A DNA stretch of 64,000 bases. Source: Heliopora coerulea. Taxonomy: Eukaryota > Cnidaria > Anthozoa > Scleralcyonacea > Helioporidae. Within the stretch, counting starts at the first letter, position 1, and each line of letters opens with the position of its first letter. This document shows positions 22,077 through 34,689 of this stretch, in pieces. The translations under genes and the position numbers were made by a program. The notes under the pieces were generated by a model. It saw only the letters and a program-made list of their open reading frames with translations. It made no database searches and was not told the origin of the DNA. The DNA is taken from assembly GCA_030142905.1 (NCBI GenBank), contig JASJOG010000006.1, forward strand, positions 3,646,501-3,710,500. Direction: 5' to 3'.

Positions 22077-25000
22077 TGGGCACTGGAGTAGGAAAAGCAT
22101 GGGCTTCAGCCTGCCGCTGGAATATGAACGCTCCTATCCTCCAGAGTCTGGGTAGCACTTTTGGCAAGTGTTAGTAACCTCAAAGCTACCCCTGTTAGGT
22201 TTACAACCAAAAGGTTAACGATACTCTTTAGTCTTGGTCGGCAACCCATCTAGCAGAAAAGCACTCTGCACAAAAATCAATTCCATAATCTTAAATGAAG
22301 ATAAACGAATTTATGAGCATAGAAAACGACATGAATGGGACAAGAATAGGTATTGAGGGCGTCTCACCCGGCACGAATACTTGGACCCAGCACCCGAGAC
22401 CAGGTCGTAACCCCACTGCTGCTAGAAAAAATAGACCAAGGAGGTAAGTAAGATTGTGATAAGATGTTACATCAAGAGTGACTTCAGAAAAAGAGGATGT
22501 AAGAAAAGAATGTTGCATGGATAACCGGAATTTTGAGGGGGTTTTCGAGATAAGTGAGCAACGGTTAGCAAATTAATACGAATGGATGGCTATCGGAGAT
22601 AGAAACTGAGAAAATATAGAGGAACTTTGCTGAAAATTAACTAAACGAGAACTGGAAGACCAACAAGGGGGGATTGCTAGTCATAAAGACCTTGAGAAAG
22701 TTTCAGCAACCAATTTGACCGAATTGCTGAGAACATGTGACGTGAGGGCTGTATTGAAAACAAAGTTAACATTATACGAATGGTCATGGATGAGATGGTA
22801 AAGGATGAGACTGAGAAACTGCCCATGCAATCTGCGGAATGTACATAGATTGAGGAAAGCAATATTAGAAGCTAACGAGGTGATTTGTTTCATCGAACTC
22901 GAAATATAACGGAAACAAACAGGCTCTTATTGGCGGCAGCAAACATTGTTGCAATCGGGCTAGGGTTTAGGAGCCAGAGGAAAAAAAGAAATTTACCTGA
23001 ACTATGATGGAAGAGAAGAATCAGACAGAAGATAAAGTAATTAAGACAAGATCTTAGCAAATTAGTAATGATGATTTTTGGTAGAATTAAGAGAGATGGA
23101 ATTACTAGAGACCTAACAAGGATATACGATTCCACTAAGAAAGTGCGAGTAGTGGTGCTTGAAGAATTAAAGCACTGCCAAGGCGGTGAAGCTGAGACGG
23201 TATGAAAAGAGAACCAACCAATGTCTACAAATTATAGGTTTTTGAGTCAAATCAAAAGAGGCTTTTCGAAGAGATAGATGGAGTTGAAAGGGACGACAGT
23301 ATTGTACCCTATGCAGCAGGAAGTGAAGAATTTTGGAATGGGATATGGGGGGAAACTGTACACCATAATGAGGATACTATTAGATAATTGAAAGACCCAT
23401 GGAAGGGGATTTCAAGGATCTGGAGCAACAGAATATTGTTACAATCAAGGTCGAGATGGCGAAGATACGGTTAAGAAAAACATCAAATTGGAAGTCTCCT
23501 GGACCAGATGAATGGCAGGGATGCTTGTCAAAGAACTTTACGGCAGTCAAGAGAATGTTAGTACGACAACTAGACGAACACCTACCGCAAGAATTTGCCG
23601 GAGTGGATGAATTAGGGGAAGACCGTTCTTATCATAAAAGACAATGAGTTGGGACAGTGGTCAGTTTCCCTTATTTATTCACTGAATACAATTACCAGAA
23701 GGCTTTTCGAAATCTTCTTTGCTATGCTAAAGTAAGCAACTGTCTTTCCATTCTCTTTGGGTATTAAATATTTGCATGAAAAAGAAAATATCGTAAGGTA
23801 TTCTGGTGATCAGAAAATCAGGAGTAATCGATCACCTCCTGGATATGGATGACCTGAAGGTATAAGGGGAAAACGAGTACCAGATGCTAGTGATTAATTC
23901 CTGGGCGGTGTCATTGATTCGGTTCAGAGCTGGGATTATCGATTGGATGGATGAGGAGCTGAAGGCATTAGACAGAAAAACCAGTCAGAAATTGACGATG
24001 TATGGTGTATTATGCCCAAGAAGTGATGTGTACAGACTGTCTGACTAGATACAACGGAGGTAGAGGACTTATTGTGACTGAAGAGTGTTTTAAGACGCAA
24101 AGAAACAATTTGGCACTGTACGTGAATGGGCGGCAAGATGGAATGGCTAGAGAAATCGAAAAAGAATGAGTAGTTAACATCGAAGGTGTCAAAGATGAGA
24201 GCACTTTGAAGAAAGAGAATAAACAAAACCACCAACGACAATGGTATGAGAAAGCACTCCACGAGCCGTTTATAACAGCCGTTTATAACAACCGTAAAGG
24301 ATGATATGGAAAAAGAAAAAAAATTGGGTTTAGCTGTGTTATGCAGGGTTGAAGAAAGAAACAGAAAGCACAATATTTGGAGCACAAAAGCAAGCTATCG
24401 CAACCAATTCTATAAGACATTCAGTGCATAAGGAGAACGTAGCAAGTAGCTGCAGGATTTGTAGTGGTGCAGAGGAAACCGTGGCGCATGCAACAACTAA
24501 GTGCCAAATTTTGGCGTAAAGACACTACAAGGGATAGAGACATGAACACGTAGCAAAGGTAGTGCACTGGAAATTATGCAAGAAAGCAGGTATTCCCTGC
24601 TAGGAATCATGGTGTAAGCATACACTTGAGAAAATGATTGAAATTGATGAAGTCAAATTACTATTGGATTTCTCCGATACAAACGGACAACCAGCTGGAT
24701 CAACCAGTCTTTGTGAATAAAGCTAGGTCATGTTTGTTGATAGATATTGCTTTGTCCTTTCGACACAAGGATTGAGAAGAGAGAGAAGATTGATGTGTAT
24801 GAAGATTTGAGACGACAGCTACAACGATTGTCAAATCTCAGATATGTGAAGATCATACACATCTCTTGCAGAAATTAACTTTATTAAGAACGGCGAGAAT
24901 CATTCGAAAAGTTTTAGATACCAAAAAGAATTATTCCTAAGCAAGAGGGGAATCGAACCCGCAATCGTTTGATGACCGGTGAGACGCTCTAACCATTAAG

Positions 25001-28000
25001 CTATCAAGACTCAAATGGTGAGCTGAGGTGTAAATTCAGCATATTCGCGACCTAAGCGGCTGCCACGATATGTTGGTGATGATATTAATGCGACATATGT
25101 TCGAAATGTAGGAACGTGGAGATATCGTGGATGGTAGACGAAAGTTCGTCGAGGTCTAACCTCAGGAAAACGATTTCTGAGCCCCAGACGGGGATCGAAC
25201 CCGCAATCTTATGATTATACCAGTGAGACGCTCTTTAATTAACAACTGTTAAATACTATCAGCTTCAGCGAGGAAAAACAATGTATGATGAAACAATGTA
25301 AAATTTAATTACCTTGTTGACCAAAATACATCTCCTGCAGGCGATATATCAATCTTGTGATTATTGGTGAGTACTTCGTGCAAATTAGATGTAACAGAGT
25401 TCTCAATCATTGTATCGGGAACCCATATTATTTCCGCTGGGTGATTTTTACCCATCGTCATTGTTAGAGTGCAATCAAGAGAATTCTTCAGACGTTTATC
25501 GGTCCACTTTGTTCTGAGAAAGAAATCGACTGTATATGTCTAAAAATAGTATAAAGAAATAAAAGTCTAGAAAGAATGGGATCGATGTACCAGAAGGGAG
25601 AATTTCTTTGCAACTCGGCGAACTAGACCCAGAAAACCGTGACTATTCAAAGCTGGTGCATGTAAAAAATGTTCGCACCCAAACTCCAGTAGCAAACTTT
25701 CCTCATTCTATGTTGCTGCGGATGGTTTTTAACACTTAATGACGTTACATGTTTCTTTTACAAATATTACTAGAAATGAAAATGGAACTGGAAAACATTC
25801 CTGTTATACTTTAACTCGATAACGTAAGACGTGAAAAATTTGGTACCCATTGAAACATTTAAAAACTGTATTTTACAACGTAAACCAGGTTCAATGCTGA
25901 TGCACATGACCGTGGAAATTTGGCCGAATCATATGTTTCATCATATTGCATAGTAAATCTTTAATATTTGGGATGCACGGCACAATGTGCGCATATATAA
26001 CACTAAGACAAATAATTTCAGAAAAAGCTAGTTAATAGACAAATATGACCAAAATAATTTCTTTTGCGTGTTTTCTTTTTTTCCCAATGTTTTTAATCTC
26101 GTGATTTTTTTTCAACTTTCCATGTAGGCTCTACACTATTTCCATCAATTTCTTTTGATCCTGTTTTGATTACTGCATGTGCAAGCGTATAGCATGTGTA
26201 ACTCTTATTATTTTAAAACGAAGCGATTCCTGCTGCAATTTCTATGCGAATAAATTGCCGCTTTCTCTGGGATTATAATCAGTAGAACAGGTCCGCCTGT
26301 GCTCCTCCTTCTGCAATCTACATGTTTTGTTTCTTTCTGACATATCTTATAAAATCTACTCCAACCAATGACTTGGTGAGTCTACAAAGTCATCTTTTTT
26401 CTACGAAACCCTGCGAAAGGTCTTACTGATTATATATGGCACTGCACTGAACGAATTTAAGGGGCTATTTACCCAAGTCAACTCAGTCGATATTTGATCG
26501 ATTCATCATTTATCTAATAATATGGTTTTAGTTTGTTCCCTCCTGCTCAGGTGGATCGATCTAGGTTTGTCCACCGGGAGAAGGTGCTATAGAATCAGCC
26601 TAAAACGTTTTTCTTATCTCATTTTCAAGATTGAAACCATTCATCTCAATGGAATTAATAAACATATTTGTTAGATTTTATCCCTGACGAAGTTACTGTT
26701 TTGGTATTGCACAAGCATTAACTTGTATTCTCTGTTCACTTGGGTTTAGTTTCGGTCTTTTATTTACTCCTTTGCACCTTTAAACCTGATTTCCACTAGA
26801 CGGAATTTTCTCTTTGTCTTACGAGTTTTCAAGCGGACTGACTAATTAGAAAAATCCAAATGAAAATTTAATCCGCGTGGAAAATTCCGCCTGTTGGAAA
26901 TCAAACCTTACTCTTCGCGTGACGTGACCAATTTTGACCTATTAATACATCACCTGATTTTCTTATCACTTCTAGTTTAATTTCGATCAGGGCCCATGGT
27001 CAAAACATCAGTATTTCCTCTCGTAACTCTCAGGTAACAGCAGTTCCTTGACTCTTAATGTTATTTATTCGTCGCTCAGAACGCCGCATTCTACTTTTTT
27101 CTTGTTTTTCTACCCCTTTTTTTTACTTTTTTCCATGTATGCTTTTCTGGTCACTGCATTTTGTGGCAACAGACCATGACATGATATCTCCGTCATTTTC
27201 AAATCGTTTCAAGTCTTGGGTTAACCTATTGACGAAATTTCAAGTCATTAAAGCTAAAACATCCTCTTAGCCAAACACGATCACACGATTGTTTCATGGT
27301 TATAGTCAACTCCTCGTCCTCTCATCAAATTTTCCGTATATTTCCTCCTTCCTCGTATTCCCAATTAAGAAATGATATGACGATAACCATTGGTTTGGAG
27401 TTCAATGGCTAGAGCAACTTTTAAGTTTGGACGAATTCCAAGGAATATTTGGGCCCTCATAGTGCATGAAAAGCTTATTCGAGGCGGACAAAGTTTAACC
27501 GCACCGGATATTTACCAGAAAGTCATCACGGATATTTTTTCTTGGAACAATGTTCCCTTACCATATCCACCTCTCTTATATCTCTGAATACGAGAACTGT
27601 CAACGCCAGCTTAATCTGCAATGGCTTTCCTGGAGAAAATACGTAAAAATGTTTTCAGTCAGCGGAAAAGTGCGATCTATAATAAGCTTGGGGAAAACAA
27701 CTTACCAGTTTCAAAGCATGGTATAGTGTGAACATTGTAACTTGAACTTTCCATAATCTCCTTCATGGTGGCAGACACATTTGGGGAAGATGGACAATAA
27801 TTCCTTGAACGTCGATTAAGAATTTTGAATATATTTTGTTAATATTGTTTATTCATTCAGCTAATCAAAATTTATAAACGATGTAATTTTAATGTGATTA
27901 GTTTGTGAACTTATGGTTGATTCTTTGAATTTACGGTTTGCCATGCAGTGTCAGAAGACAGAAGAACAACTTTAACAATCACAAGTCGAGAACGCATAAG

Positions 28001-28666
28001 TTTTCAACATTATCTTTATGAACCATTAAAAATCAAGAACGAGAAGACGATGAAAATGATTGGACTGTAGGCAAGAAAATACTTAAAAGAGCAAAAAAAA
28101 ATTAACTAGCAAATACTGAACTAGAGCAAGATCAAGATCAAATTCAAGCAAGTAATAACTTTCGACTCTTAGTCTTGATAGTATAGTCTAAAAGATTTAC
28201 TCTTTAAATATAAATAAACAACCTTTGACAGATCTTAGAATATGGTTTAGGAATCCTGAATATGGTTTCGGTGGCATTTATTACATGTTCATGTTGTTGA
28301 CTTTTTTTATCTGAGTTTTGCAGACAACATCACTTCATTATTGCCCGATGAAGTTCTAAGTCTATTGAACGAAACGTTGAACTGCATCAATTTAAATAGC
28401 TTTCAGCAATTCTTAAACTTTTATTGTATCACGTAATGTTGTATTTACCTTTTTAATGTTTGGTTAGTTTCATGATGCTTTGGCTCGGCTGCATTCCGTG
28501 TCGAGCGATGAGTTGAGTGCATGTCCATCACATCTTTTATTACGTAGGCAATCCGATCTTTAGCAGGCACGGTTGCGACGAGAGCCAGAAGTGTATAGAA
28601 GATAAGAACAGCTTGACACAAGTCTGTCGCCATCCCAGACTTAAATAAATTGACGAGAAATTGCAT
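17222..28666 (-). CDS. Cys-loop ligand-gated anion channel subunit (GABA-A/glycine receptor-like), LGIC-A
   Basis: Eight exons (28449-28666, 27706-27803, 27562-27629, 25313-25539, 21892-21974, 19815-19946, 18221-18591, 17222-17593) join to 1569 nt, 522 aa plus stop, with all phases agreeing. The order is signal peptide, extracellular ligand domain with loop-A-type WVPDT, the 13-residue Cys-loop CPMNLVNYPMDTQTC (about 211-225), M1 (IPCIFLVVLAGLSFW), M2 with PARV (about 321-324) then LSLTTLLTIATI, M3, a variable cytoplasmic loop, and M4 (LLYPSAYMIFNVVYW) near the end. Family knowledge: Pro-Ala-Arg before M2 goes with anion selectivity, so a chloride channel is inferred; the ligand cannot be told. 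A second Met at residue 12 (MATDLCQAVLIF) gives a tighter signal peptide and may be the true start. Its closest relative is LGIC-B downstream on the same strand. Confidence 0.93.
18221..18591 (-). CDS. LGIC-A exon 7 (371 nt): M1-M2-M3
   Basis: One exon carries YSILEVTFVFERRL, M1, M2 with PARV, M3 (VSYVKAIDVYFLTSFGFVL) and the start of the cytoplasmic loop; donor GTAGGG after AAG at 18221. Confidence 0.94.
18639..18860. repeat. CG-rich imperfect repeat of 'cggcacgg' units in an LGIC-A intron
   Basis: CGTTTACAntg at 18655 and 18782, with repeated GGCACGG/CCGTGCC units in both orientations, suggest a small inverted-repeat element. Ends are unclear. Confidence 0.35.
19815..19946 (-). CDS. LGIC-A exon 6 (132 nt): loops F and C
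   Basis: Encodes AYPTDLVRYVWEE to LSQFDVTSLKKR and YAAG; acceptor ACAATACAG, donor GTGAGT. Confidence 0.92.
20444..20603. repeat. 160-bp foldback element in an LGIC-A intron
   Basis: The left arm AGAAATACCAAATGGATTCCC, TGATACTGTGATCCAAACAC and GGAATGTTG recur in reverse complement on the right (CAACATCCC, GATCACAGTATCCAAACACG, GAATTCATTTGGTATTTCT). It is a stem of about 60 bp with some mismatches. Confidence 0.7.
21366..21640 (-). repeat. tRNA-headed SINE-like repeat
   Basis: Minus-strand tRNA-like segment at 21368-21441: GACTCGATAGTTTAACAGG, then GGTGTGAGTTCAAATCCC and TTCGAGTC closing the acceptor stem. The 3' side at 21604-21625 has GAGGATGATTCTAAAA in the opposite sense, shared with the 59-kb copies. 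An (AAAAATTTTTC) inverted patch lies at 21568-21603. Confidence 0.5.
21892..21974 (-). CDS. LGIC-A exon 5 (83 nt): Cys-loop
   Basis: Encodes VTVKAM and the 13-residue Cys-loop with both cysteines; donor GTAAGT. It was not visible as an ORF and was found by motif. Confidence 0.93.
22041..22076 (+). repeat. (AAT)n microsatellite
   Basis: About ten tandem AAT/ATA units directly after CAACAACAACAA. Confidence 0.9.
22560..24870 (+). pseudogene. decayed non-LTR retrotransposon ORF2 (LINE) in LGIC-A intron 4
   Basis: The translation is broken by many stops and shifts but keeps the family order: LLLAAANIVAIGL near 22930, LEELKHCQG near 23165, RFLSQIKRGF, EIDGVERDD-IVPYAAGSEEFWNGIWGE at 23270-23355, NWKSPGPDEWQG at 23489-23521, WMN-GR, then MDDELKALDRKTSQKLTMYG at 23948 with YNGGRGLIVTEECFKTQ, a CLLIDIALSF patch near 24730 and a final THLLQKLTLLRTARIIRKVLD at 24860. 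The C-terminal TARIxRKVL end is typical of a widespread invertebrate LINE type. The palm motif with the catalytic aspartates is not recognisable. It is in antisense to LGIC-A. Confidence 0.75.
24944..25012 (-). repeat. tRNA-derived repeat
   Basis: The minus strand reads AGTCTTGATAGCTTAATGGTTAGAGCG, then GATTGCGGGTTCGATTCCCC. Good A and B boxes but a poor anticodon stem. Confidence 0.6.
25183..25232 (-). repeat. tRNA-derived repeat, 5' truncated
   Basis: The minus strand reads AGAGCGTCTCACTGG, then GATTGCGGGTTCGATCCCCG and TCTGGGGCTC. It resembles the 24944 copy and lies 170 bp from it. Confidence 0.55.
25313..25539 (-). CDS. LGIC-A exon 4 (227 nt): loops D, A, E
   Basis: Starts TYTVDFFLRTKW, contains IIWVPDTMIENSV and ends DVFWST plus two bases; donor GTAATT. 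Confidence 0.92.
27562..27629 (-). CDS. LGIC-A exon 3 (68 nt)
   Basis: Encodes KPLQIKLALTVLVFRDIREVDM, strands 1-2 of the ligand domain. Acceptor TTTTCTCCAG, donor GTAAGG. Confidence 0.88.
27706..27803 (-). CDS. LGIC-A exon 2: N-terminal helix
   Basis: 98 nt; NYCPSSPNVSATMKEIME to HTIPCFETG, the segment leading into strand 1. Donor GTAAGT; the acceptor tract is weak but the phase fits. Confidence 0.8.
28449..28666 (-). CDS. LGIC-A exon 1: signal peptide
   Basis: 218 nt; ATG at 28666 or, in frame, at 28633. Hydrophobic VLIFYTLLALVATVPA is followed by a polar linker. Ends in phase 2, donor GTAAAT. Confidence 0.85.
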
Positions 28667-30680
28667 TCAGACATTTCTCTTGAAAATATCAGGACATGAA
28701 AAGCTTAACGTAGCTAATTTAATATTTATAACTACAATGTAATAATGGCACAAACAAGGAATACCCTTCCAAAAAAAAGAATTATATCAGTAATGATGCT
28801 TCACCCAGTGATCATGGCAAATTGTCTAAACCACACCTACAACTACCTGAAGAATTCTGCGCATATAAATATCTAGTTTAACGTTAGCCTTTCGTCGCTG
28901 AGCTACCAAAAAGATGAGACGTTCAGATAAGGCACAAAGGAATCGTGGGTGAAAATATTTAAAACAAAACGTAATTGGCCAAAAAGGTCAACCGAAAATC
29001 CACTTGTATTCAGTTTTAATTACAATTTCTCAATGACATTCATGTTGTGTTTATTAAACCTTTCAATGTTTCCACTATATCAACATTTAATGAACTGGTA
29101 AGAAACCTCAGCTTTATCGTTGATACCATGATGTTTATCTTGATGGCGGCGTTCCTTTATAAAAATTGATACTTCTTTCGACGACACTTTAGTAGGTAAA
29201 AAATTACTCGGGCCACTGGTAAAGTAAGTTTTTATACACTTTTAATAAACTGAATGTTCAAGATTAACTATGAATGTTTTCCATGCAAACTTATTTAGAT
29301 TAAATATCTTTTCCACAAGTATCTACCCTTAGCACGATTTTTGAAAATCCGACAAGTTGTAAGGTTGTTTTACACAATCCCATCTTCTGGATACGGTGTT
29401 TCGGACCTAGGGTATGGATGTCATTTCATACAATTTGATTTACAGGAAACAACTGTTGTAAGATTATACTTCAGTGCAAGACGTTTACACGACCTAATTT
29501 TAATGACAACCACCGGTCAAACTTTTTATATCTTGGAAAAGCTTCCCTTCTGTGATCGATAATCAATAATGCTTGATGCCATTCACCTAATGTTTGGTTA
29601 AGAATAATTAATTTTACGAAGTTGAAATGTCATAAAGCACATTGTATTAAGGAAACTTAGAAAACTTATCGTTTTCTGTACGAGAAGAAGGGACAGGGGA
29701 GCAGAGGCGAGGCGGTACCGACACCAAGGGCAAACACAGGAAATAGGGAAGTGCACAGTTAAAGGGGATGTTTAACTTCATTGCCTGGGGCACCAAATTG
29801 TCCTTTGTCACTTGGTACTTGCATATGATGATGATGTATTAGGAAAGAACTATACACTGCCCAAACAAAAGAATTAATCATGGTGTTATTGACTCTTTCC
29901 AGAATCTGGCATGCCCCCAGTATTATACTCTGACTAACGATAGACGATTTTACCCGTCATTAAGAAACTTACAACCAGGAAAGAGTTGAACGTAACGTAC
30001 CAGAGTTAAACTTTGATCTTAAGGTTGTCAAAGTGCTCATATAATTAATTTACAACTAACTTCCAATCTTTCTCATATCACACGTCTTGAGGAACCGCAT
30101 TTGGTACTAAACTGTGTTTTTGTAAATGGGTCTTCTGTTTTAAAGACATTATCTCCTTATAAATGAGTTTACTAGACGGCTTTATTTAGCAAAAGTTTTA
30201 TATGTGGTCTGGGACTTGGTCAGATGACGGTGTGATAAGGTCAATATCTAACCATTTCAACGCTTTAATAATATATTTGAAGAGTAAAATTCAATCCGGA
30301 AAACGTCATCTTGTTAGCTTGATATTCAAGTTATAAACAAGACAAAACAGAGACAAAAGTGTAGTGATATTTCAACTCTATTTCGAAGTCATTGTCGAAC
30401 CAAACGGAAAGTAAACAAGCTGTTATCTGTATATACCTGGCTAGGATGATATCATCGCCTATTAACAATGAATTAAAGATGACAAGTAATGGAGTCAATT
30501 AACAAACTGGTAGTTGCATATTTACGTATAATGGATCATAAAACATTAGGAGAAAAGTGAAAGCTCTTAGCTGGCGCCAGCAACGCTAGCGAAGCGCTTG
30601 GGTTTATAACTTCAATATCAATCTAATAAGATGGTATTTTTAGGATTATAATTTATTCTTTACTTTTTGTAATTATTATT
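28667..30680. other. upstream flank of LGIC-A; nothing recognised
   Basis: No coding exon is supported. The LGIC-A promoter should lie just above 28666, but no clear core element was seen. Confidence 0.35.
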
Positions 30681-30686
30681 CTTTTA

Positions 30687-30735
30687 TCCATTCATTCATT
30701 CGTTCGTTCGTTTGTTTATTTATTTATTTATTTGT
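30687..30735 (+). repeat. (ATTC)n(GTTC)n(ATTT)n tetranucleotide microsatellite
   Basis: Successive runs of ATTC, GTTC and TTTA units. Confidence 0.85.
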
Positions 30736-31074
30736 CTATCTTAAATTTGGTCATATATTTATATCTGAAATTGTCGATGGACTGTAGTTCAAGAATTCAC
30801 GCAGGAAAACAGATTAATGGCAATCACGAATGCATCATTATCAATATCTCTTTTTTTGGTTTCTGTCTCAAGTGACCAAAAGTTGCTCGCACAAGTCATG
30901 TCACTGACAGTAATCTAATTATTTTGAGGTCAAGACATTAAAATGTCCAAAGCGCGATTTCTCGTTGTTTGGATATTCGTTTGGGAAAAAAATTTAGAAT
31001 CTTCTTCTGGTGCGGGTTTGCCTTGGAAACTATTAATTTTTTCCAAACGATTTCTGTTACAATTAATCACTTTG

Positions 31075-31222
31075 TAGTTGGGTTGCAACCAATCCCATAG
31101 GATTTAAAAGACAATGATATACGACGGCCATATTGATTCCACATACAATAGAAGTTAACGAGATTCTTTTGTAAAAGTTTAATCAACATGGCTTCCATGA
31201 CGTCATGAGCACGCCAACTATA
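31075..31222. mobile_element. MITE related to the 14764 copy, inverted
   Basis: Ends TAGTTGGGTTGCAAC and CGCCAACTA. The interior, in the opposite sense, matches the 14.8-kb copy (GCCATATTG, ACAATAGAAGTTAACGAGATTCTTTTGT, CATGACGTCATG). Confidence 0.65.
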
Positions 31223-32543
31223 GCTTAAAAACGTAAGAGATTTATCAATGGCTACCGAGCTTCATCGGAGACGTTTCCTGAAATTTATACGCCAATAAAG
31301 TAGTTTCATGAGCTTATGATTGGTTTAGATGAAATATGTTAGGCCAACTTCAGCCCTTTGAGTGTATTAGCATAATTCTGGCCTCATGGAATATTGAAAC
31401 AGTACCAGCAAAATAGCTTGGTTGAAACAACCTGTACAGTTAATTCGTGAATTTATAAAGGAATGCTGACTCACAAGAATATAAAGTGGAATAAAATTAA
31501 AGAAAGACGCGGACGATTAAGCTTCTCATTAATACAAAGTGCATTTTAATTTGTATATGATATCTCCGAAAGCGCTTCAAATTATTTCATACATAATTAA
31601 TCAGCTAAACTAGTGCTAAATTTAATGCTATTTCATAGATAATTAATCAACTAAGCTTGAAGTAAAATAACAAAAATATATTAGGCAAAGTAAAGACTAT
31701 TTTATGTGCAAATATAAAGAACTTCCCATTTTCTCATCTACAGCTTGTAGTTACAATTTTCCTTATCATCTGCTATCGCCTTAATGTTGTTCTTGAAAGG
31801 ACGACATGAGCTGCATTAACTGACATGATAGGAATCATGATATCTAAGACGTCAACTTTGATGACACGACGGCACGTCCTTTCAACAAATGAACGAATGA
31901 TTTTCAATCTCGAGGGTATTTTCTATATCGTTGTTGTTCCGTATACAACGCCACCCAATCCATTTTGGGGAGTTTACGAAAGCTGAAACGTCGATGCCAC
32001 TAAACAATTATACAGCTGATAAGCAAACCACACACGCTAAACTCAAAATGTTCTCTTTCTTTTCCCTCTAAATGCCAAATACAAGCAACTCTAGCTGGCC
32101 GATTAAAGTTTTCGTTAAATTTAGGTCAACAAAATCTACGGAAGTGGTGTTCTTTGCGTGGAACCAGGATAGAGTGAAGAGTACTTTAGGGACGGAAAAT
32201 ATTGTAAGACTTCGTCGTCCTCGACGTTAGCGTTGTTTCCGTAAACTGCCTTTTCATGTTTTCACGTCAGCTCATGGAGTGTCAAAAGGTTTCACTTAAG
32301 ATTGAGTTGAACATGAGATTACAATCGTTTTAGGACTAGATCTTTTTAGAATCATGTAACTTGTCATAAGTATCCAACAAGGTGATAAAAAAACCGTCTC
32401 TGATTTCTTTAAATTTTGAAATTTTATAGGACGTTATGGTTCGAGTTGACGTACCAGGTCTTCGAATCCAAAGAATTTCATTAAAAACTATGCTGAAATA
32501 TAATTTATGCTAACCGTGTTTTTAGTGGAGTTGTAAACGTAAA

Positions 32544-32861
32544 TTGATTAGTTTTCCTACAAATGGATGTCGAAAAATAATGGAAATCAAGAATGAAGAC
32601 TTTTTGCAAGGATTCTGCCGGACACCTGCAGGTGTTTATGAGACTTACACGAGCCTCATACCGAGTGACTCTTTTCCGCTAAGTAACATAATCCTTCTTT
32701 TAAAACGTGTAAGAAATGCATCAAAATGTTTATGTGGTCAGTGCATACAGCACCCAACTCAACAACAATTTTCTTTCTTCTCAGCTCACTGTAACATGTT
32801 AATAAACTTTTTAACTGCACACATCCCTGAGAAACAACACCTCCTTAATACTGAATTATAA
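32544..32861 (+). other. unidentified 105-codon open frame
   Basis: Open frame with no recognised domain, motif or splice context. It has a Cys-x-Cys-xx-Cys patch (KCLCGQC) that may be chance. Confidence 0.12.
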
Positions 32862-33659
32862 GTAATAAATACAACATATATATAAGCGACGGAGTTGTAT
32901 CTTGTGTACTCATCCAACATGCAGAGTTAAGTACACACTTGTGTATTGTGACATAAATGCTTTATAACGTTTATGTCAAACATGACTAGAGTTTCGAATG
33001 TACAAACGAATTTTAAACGAGACAAACAAACAAAGGTATCCTTAGGGCCATGAGGTTCATCCACTTGTTTAGTATCACTATTTGAATCCTCACTTTGTTG
33101 ACTGCACGAAAAGTGACTTGAATATGAGATAAACAGTCACTTGTGGATCAAGTATTAAAATGCGAGGATGATATTTGTGACAAAAAGCTTGGTACTTTCT
33201 GATCACCATGTAAATCGGCTGTAACAAATACAGCTTTTTTGAATAGATTGCCAAATATCATAAAACTGTGAACTACTTTAATGAATAATCACGGACTAAC
33301 CTTTAAGAGCTTACACCAGACGGGAATATCCGTTGGAGAATTAGGACAAAAATACTAGCAAGTTTACCGCGCGAAGTAAGCGGAAACGTTCATAAACTTT
33401 TTTGGCTGGCTGTTGGAAAATACTGGATATGACGTCACTACATTAATATTCTTAGTTTATCTTTATTGCTCTTTGCAGAAGTTGCAACGTTACCGTGAAG
33501 CCATCTTTAATTCATGTTTTTATCAGATAAACGCGCAAGTCTAAACAAAGTTAAATTGAAAAGAAGCCTTACTTCACTTTAATGTTAAGATTTATACAGC
33601 TAGACTGTGGAGGCAAAGAGAAATAAATTACTTCTGTTTTTATTACAATAATTTTGATT

Positions 33660-33910
33660 AGTTATAGGAATAAGACTAGCTTTACTATTAGGATTAAGAT
33701 TACGATAAAGATTGAGATTATATATAATAACAATTCTATGACGATTAGTATATTCTTGAGTAGCAATAATATTATTTGTAGCATTAATAGCAATAGCATA
33801 GTTGTGGTGTTAGTAATAAGGAAAATATAAGTGGTAGGCGTCATGATAAGTGGTAAGGGCAAGCGTAGAGAGTGGTTGTGGCAGTAGTGGTGGTATTGGT
33901 AGTGATGATG
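33660..33910. repeat. low-complexity tract of ATT/AGT/GGT triplets
   Basis: Imperfect trinucleotide runs. The apparent 66-codon minus-strand frame here is a by-product of the repeat. Confidence 0.55.
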
Positions 33911-34689
33911 TTGAGTTGTGTTTTGGGTTCATATTTCATTGATCCACTTATTTAACCAGACATTTGTTTAACAAAGTGAGAAAAATTATGTTTTCACCCT
34001 CAAACAGAGCACGTTTAGGTACTTTAAAAATCTTGAGAACCAAGCGTGGAATAAATTTAATTTTGCTGGTTCTACAGTTATCATATTTCCAATACACTGA
34101 AACAGTTTTGCATCTGTTTGGTCCAATTCTAGCCTTATAATAACTGAGATCGTTAATTAAGACTTGTATGTGATGATTTTAAGCTTTTAAAATTTAGAGT
34201 CGAGCAAGGTAGGTTGGCTACGGTGTTAGCTAAAACTGACAACTTTTTTCTTTGTAGAATTCCCATCAAGGAACGTGGTGGCATATATTAAACTTTTATC
34301 ACTGAAAATGATCAGGAATTGCGTAGTGTTAAATCGATCTACTTCCACTGAGTTATCCTAATCTGCATGAACCAATTTTCCAACAATGTCTTTTACGTGA
34401 AGTTTCATTCACTCCAGCCCCGCTCATAAATTAACCCTGACATACTCCAGCAACTCAAAAAAATGTTTTACTCAAAATTCTTGCCTAGTTTTTCTGTTAA
34501 GTGTCACAGAAATAGCAAAAAAAATTTTTCTGGAAAACTTTCTAATAGTGAGACAGACTGACGGATTGAGACAAAGCTTCATTTAACTACGGCGTTACAT
34601 CAGCTTACTAACTGCTTTACATATAAGCCGTATTAATTATTATTTACAATGTGAATTACGTTAAATATTAATAAAGTAAATGGTTTGAA

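Noticed and set aside
22291..24385. Minus-strand open frames (75-149 codons) as genes
   Set aside because: They are the reverse strand of the decayed LINE at 22560-24870; no motif of their own.
26941..27020. Alternative LGIC-A exon 3 (GTGATG start after an AG)
   Set aside because: Its translation lacks the strand 1-2 pattern and hits a stop; the true 68-nt exon is at 27562-27629.
33662..33862. A 66-codon Leu/Ile-rich frame
   Set aside because: It arises from low-complexity ATT-like triplets.
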